From: Proteromonas lacertae
Taxonomy: Eukaryota; Sar; Bigyra; Opalinata; Proteromonadidae
Length of the DNA: 64,000 bases
Direction: 5' to 3'
NCBI GenBank assembly: GCA_002245135.1
Contig: NGBS01000326.1
Coordinates: 1-64,000, forward strand
The position numbers and the translations under genes are program-made. Of this stretch, positions 59,985-64,000 are shown in pieces (within the stretch, counting starts at the first letter, position 1; each line of letters starts with the position of its first letter). The notes below the pieces were generated by a model that made no database searches, had not been told where the DNA came from, and saw nothing but the letters and a program-made list of their open reading frames with translations.

Positions 59985-62900
59985 TTATTTAACATTCCTA
60001 TACTCTTTTGATAACTCTTCCTTTTCTTCTTCTTTTATCCCATCTAATTCTATTACTTCTATGAATGTAAATGTTTCTAAAAATGATTTTAATTCTGATT
60101 TTTCTATATCTTCCTTTAATGTTATTGATAATTCTTTTAAATCTTCAAATATTTCTTTGTTCTCTTTCATTAATCTTAATTCACTTTCATCTAATTCTGT
60201 TATTGATAGATCTGTCAATGGTCTATAATCTTTTAATCTTTCTATTAACATCTTCAATCCTTTTTCACTCATTCCAATATCTATATACAATAGAATACAG
60301 AATTTTAAATACTTGAGATGTTTAATGATGAATATCCGATGAATTTATCTAAATATTTACATATTATCTCTATTCCTTCATCTCCAATTGGATTATTATG
60401 ATATTGAGATATATTTAACATTTTCTGGAAAAGAATCTGTTAATTCTTTTAATCCATTAGAAGTAATCTTGTTATTGGATAAATATAGATATCTTCATAA
60501 TCAATCTGTTTTATTAATGAAATGTGAGAATCATTCACATTTAAATCTATTTCATTACAAATATAAATTATATACTGGAAAAAATAATAGTATTTCATAG
60601 TCTTTTCTTTTCTTTTTAATACAATAATCCAAATAATATTCAAATTCTTCTTTTGTCATTAAGGAACATTTCATTTCTATAAATGGATATTCTTCTTTTT
60701 CTAATGATTTGGAACAAATTGCTTTTAATCCATTTATATTGACATTATTTCCATTTAAATCTATTCTGTTACAATTAGAAAATGAATCTAATCTGTATCA
60801 GACTAATAGTATTACACTTTCATCATCTATTGAGATATTACTGAAATCTAATCTATAATCATCTATTAGCATATGTAGATTGTTTATTAATAGCTTAAAT
60901 CCAGCATTACCAATTGGATTATCTATTAAACAAATATATATAAACTACTATAAATAATACTATTAATATCCAATCTTCCAATATTGTTATTCTCTTTCAT
61001 ATAATTTATCAAATATTCTATTCCATCTGAATCAATATTATTATCACTTATATCCAATCTGATCTTTTTGATTGAATATTCTTTAAACCATCAACTAAAT
61101 ACTTCAATCCAGTTGTAGATAATCCCATTTCTATTGTATACTAAATAATAATTATAATACTTGAACAATCAATTTTATTATTATAATCTATTAATAAATG
61201 TAAATGTGGAGATAATATCTTCATTCCTTCATCTCCTATCTCATTTCCATATAATTTGAAATATTTAAGATTCGGTAATGATGATAGATTGTTTATCAGT
61301 ATTTCTATACTTTTATGTGTTAATTTATTATCTAAATATTAGGAAAATATCAAATTATACAACTCAAATCTAATCCATTTATTTCTTTCAATTCATTTGA
61401 TCTTAATGAAATGAATGTTTTGAAAATATCATCATCTATTTCTGAATTACTCAGATTTAATTCATTGTATTGGTTTATATATTTGACTAATTCAGGAATG
61501 TCTTTATCAATCAGTAATTCTTTACAAACATCACAATATATATTTGGAAATATGGAAAATAAGGCTTTTAATCCTTGAGAATGAATGCTTCTGTTGTATC
61601 TAATATATATTTTCTTAAGATGTGGATATTTATATAACTCTGATGATAATAATATCATACATTCATCATTTAAATTCATCAAATTAAGATTCAATTCATT
61701 ATTTTCGTTGATTAATAAATACAAATATGGAAGTAACAATTTAAATCCTTTCACACCAATTCGATTACCTATTTCAAAAATAACAATATGATTATAAATA
61801 CATGTAAGATGTACATATTTCAATTTCATCAATGGAATTGATTTAACAAATAATTCAATGAAATAGGAAGTAAAATTACAATTGATAAATCTAATGTTTG
61901 TAGATTTGATAATCCAGTCAAATTAGATACAAACAATGACTGACGAATAATTGGTATGTGAATAAAATCTAAATATATCATAATTATTAAAATCATACCA
62001 AAATATCAAAGTTGGATTGATTATTCTCAATATTCTAAAAAAATAGCTCATTCCTTCTTCACATTTACATATACAACTAGAATATACTTGAATAATTTCT
62101 TTATCTAAATAACTACTTTCTATTTCAAATATCATCTCATCTAAATTACATTCTCCATATCTACATTTGTGATGAATTTGAAATTTCAATTTATCATGAA
62201 TTGATTTATCTTCTTTAAATAATTTCATCATCAATAACATTGACAATAATCTCTCGTTTGGTTGACTATTGTAGGATTCTATCAAATTATCTCTAATCAC
62301 TTCTCTTTTTTCACTTTCAATATAATATTTTGATGGATAAACTATTGGAAATTTTATAATTGCATTATCATTATTGAATAATAACTCTTTTCTTTCTTCA
62401 CATATCATTACATTATTATCTTTATCTCTCAATATTTCACTCATTTTTATCATTTCTTTATTCAACTCTTTCAAACTCATTCTATCTTCATTCTTCACTT
62501 TCAACATTCTATATATCATCTCTTTCATTATATAATCATATTCTATATCAATACTATATTTACATTTAAAAATATTGTCTTTTGTTTTAAACATATTATC
62601 ATCTTCATTAAATGGTAATTTCTTACAAATCATTTCATATAAAATACAACCAATTGACCAAATTACACTTCTCTCATTCATTTCTAATCCATTCAACTCT
62701 TCTGGGCTCTTAAAATTCATATCATATATTCTCATATCTTCTTCTTTTCTCAATTCATTCAACAATAAATCACATAACTTTAAAACACCATTCTCTTCAT
62801 ATATCACATTACTACTCTTCAAATTACCAACTACAATCTCATATTCACTAAATACCATTACATCATCACATATTAATCTTGTTATAACACATATTTCATT

Positions 62901-63260
62901 CACAGAAAAGCATTTATTAGGAATCATCTCTTCCAAGTCTCTATTGTAATATTCTCTGCAATATATCATATATTCACCATAATCATTCATATCATACATT
63001 CTATATCGATAAATGAAGGAGGAACAATAATCTGACATAAAGGAGATATTCTCTAACAATTTTAATATTCGCTTCTCTTTTATTTCACATACATTAAACA
63101 CTTTCAACTTTTGAATATCATTTTCATATTCTACAACTAAATCTAACTCATTAACACTCCTATCTATTCTCTCTTTCTCCTAATAAAAATAAATTAATTC
63201 AAATACTTTCATATCATGTGCTAATTTAGCATATAACACTTTATCTATCAAATACAACAT
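59985..63260 (-). pseudogene. Pseudokinase-LRR protein, copy 4 (frameshifted)
   Basis: Start MLYLIDKVLY at 63260, a 27-nt intron (63206-63180), then an uninterrupted pseudokinase exon that keeps the 22 bp lost from copies 2 and 3 (IESEKREVIRDN...SYNSQPNE). It is therefore closest to the ancestral form. An extra base near 61998, just before the usual 30-nt intron, and a 2-base excess near 61075 break the LRR part; other LRR exons (HLTC.NRIGVKGF, GMSEKGLKML to EYRNVK) are preserved. VGNLKSSN and CDLLLN replace the catalytic motifs. It lies just downstream of the gene at 63447 on the same strand, probably the original pairing. Confidence 0.75.
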
Positions 63261-63446
63261 TTCAAAATATTAAGTCGTTTCATTTATGGAATTTTTTTAT
63301 TTACATACACGGAAATCATTCTAACATATTAATCTTATGTTTAAACACTTAAAAATAACATCATTATTTATGTAATTTATGTAATACATGTAATTTTAAC
63401 TAATTTCTCTAAAATATCATTAATATTACATAAAATAAAAATTAAA

Positions 63447-64000
63447 TTACTTATTATCAACATCAGAATCAGAAAAAAAAACGTCAACTTTACCACCACC
63501 TCCATTCACAGCACCAGCACTTGGACTAATCAATATCTGAGGAGGAGGACTAACTGCATCACCAACTGTATTTGTAGAACCAGGCAAAGGTATCATAATC
63601 TTAGTAGGTCCAGATATAACAGGTCGAATTCTTTTTGAATTAGTTATGGAAGTTTCATTCAAACTCAATCCAGGAACTAACAATCCACCACCTAAGGAAT
63701 AAGTTGTTCTATTAAAACCACTAGTTGAAGATGGTAAAGTTCCTATTTCATTGTAATTATTATTGTTATTACTGTGTCCTGGAATTCTTCCATATGAACT
63801 TACTCTTCTTCGACCATTTCCATTAATCACATTTCCACCTATACTGTTATTTCTCACATTTATATTCAATTGATTAAAACTTGGTAAATCATCAACACCA
63901 GCTGTCTGTTTTCTTGCTGATCTTGCTAAATAAGCAGCTGCAGCATCTTCTCCTCCACCACCTTGAAATACATGACAATGAACACTACTTCTTCGACTTT
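63447..64000 (-). CDS. Gly/Ser/Asn-rich protein of unknown function (5' end outside window)
   Basis: Open from the right edge to a stop at 63447, about 184 residues visible. It starts with KSRRSSVHCHVFQGGGGE, a poly-Ala segment, then Asn/Ser-rich and Gly-rich stretches with PLPGSTNTVGDA and a C-terminal GKVDVFFSDSDVDNK. Low complexity, no domain recognised. It precedes pseudokinase-LRR copy 4 on the same strand with about 190 bp between them. Fragments of its 3' end at 13301, 41617 and 34130 show that it is the source of material copied with the LRR genes. Confidence 0.7.
   Translation of the reverse strand, partial: SRRSSVHCHVFQGGGGEDAAAAYLARSARKQTAGVDDLPSFNQLNINVRNNSIGGNVINGNGRRRVSSYGRIPGHSNNNNNYNEIGTLPSSTSGFNRTTYSLGGGLLVPGLSLNETSITNSKRIRPVISGPTKIMIPLPGSTNTVGDAVSPPPQILISPSAGAVNGGGGKVDVFFSDSDVDNK

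Overview
This is a eukaryotic window of very low G+C content, packed with genes that are split by tiny introns. Nearly every junction I could phase runs GTA...TAG and is about 20-50 nt long (for example 21512-21540, 29 nt; 54239-54268, 30 nt; 49524-49496, 29 nt). Stop codons behave as standard. Mitochondria with their own translation are implied by an ICT1/MRPL58-type peptidyl-tRNA hydrolase, an Mtm1-type SLC25 carrier and a protein with a mitochondrial presequence. This argues against Entamoeba or trichomonad-like anaerobes. The taste of the sequence is a free-living or commensal protist, perhaps an amoeba, but I cannot name the lineage.

Layout. 1-7331 (-): a large secreted, cysteine-rich, N-glycosylated repeat protein, cut by the window edge. 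7607-11242 (-): a seven-helix membrane protein fused to a type II inositol polyphosphate 4-phosphatase, the most striking gene here. 11764-18210: two members of an unknown MGNC (predicted N-myristoylated) family around a decayed pseudokinase-LRR gene. 18370-23815: a nucleotide-sugar transporter, a small lipidated protein, an intact pseudokinase-LRR gene and a PH-CaMK-type kinase, arranged as two divergent pairs that share a 12-bp promoter-like motif. 23884-36709: a coiled-coil/zinc protein, Ada3, ICT1, TRIP4/ASC-1, a three-domain Hsp70-like protein, and an unknown Cys-rich protein. 38270-47600: a mosaic of duplicated, mostly inverted and damaged blocks. 47702-59342: a housekeeping stretch (Cys-rich GGNBP2/FAM193-like protein, CSTF2, mitochondrial membrane protein, ZCCHC10, SLC25A39/40, PHO80-like cyclin, Zn/ankyrin protein, PAN3). 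59985-64000: a fourth pseudokinase-LRR copy and its probable ancestral upstream neighbour.

Themes. mRNA 3'-end biology is well represented (CSTF2 cleavage factor, PAN3 deadenylase adaptor), as is transcription (Ada3, TRIP4, cyclin). Signalling genes (7TM-INPP4, PH-kinase, pseudokinase-LRR) fill the variable part. Four copies of a pseudokinase-LRR gene, three of a coiled-coil gene, and fragments of neighbouring genes have been copied in mixed orientation, giving chimeric junctions. Many of these copies, and a few single-copy genes, carry one-base frameshifts, often in A or T runs. These may be real decay or uncorrected long-read errors, and I flag both.
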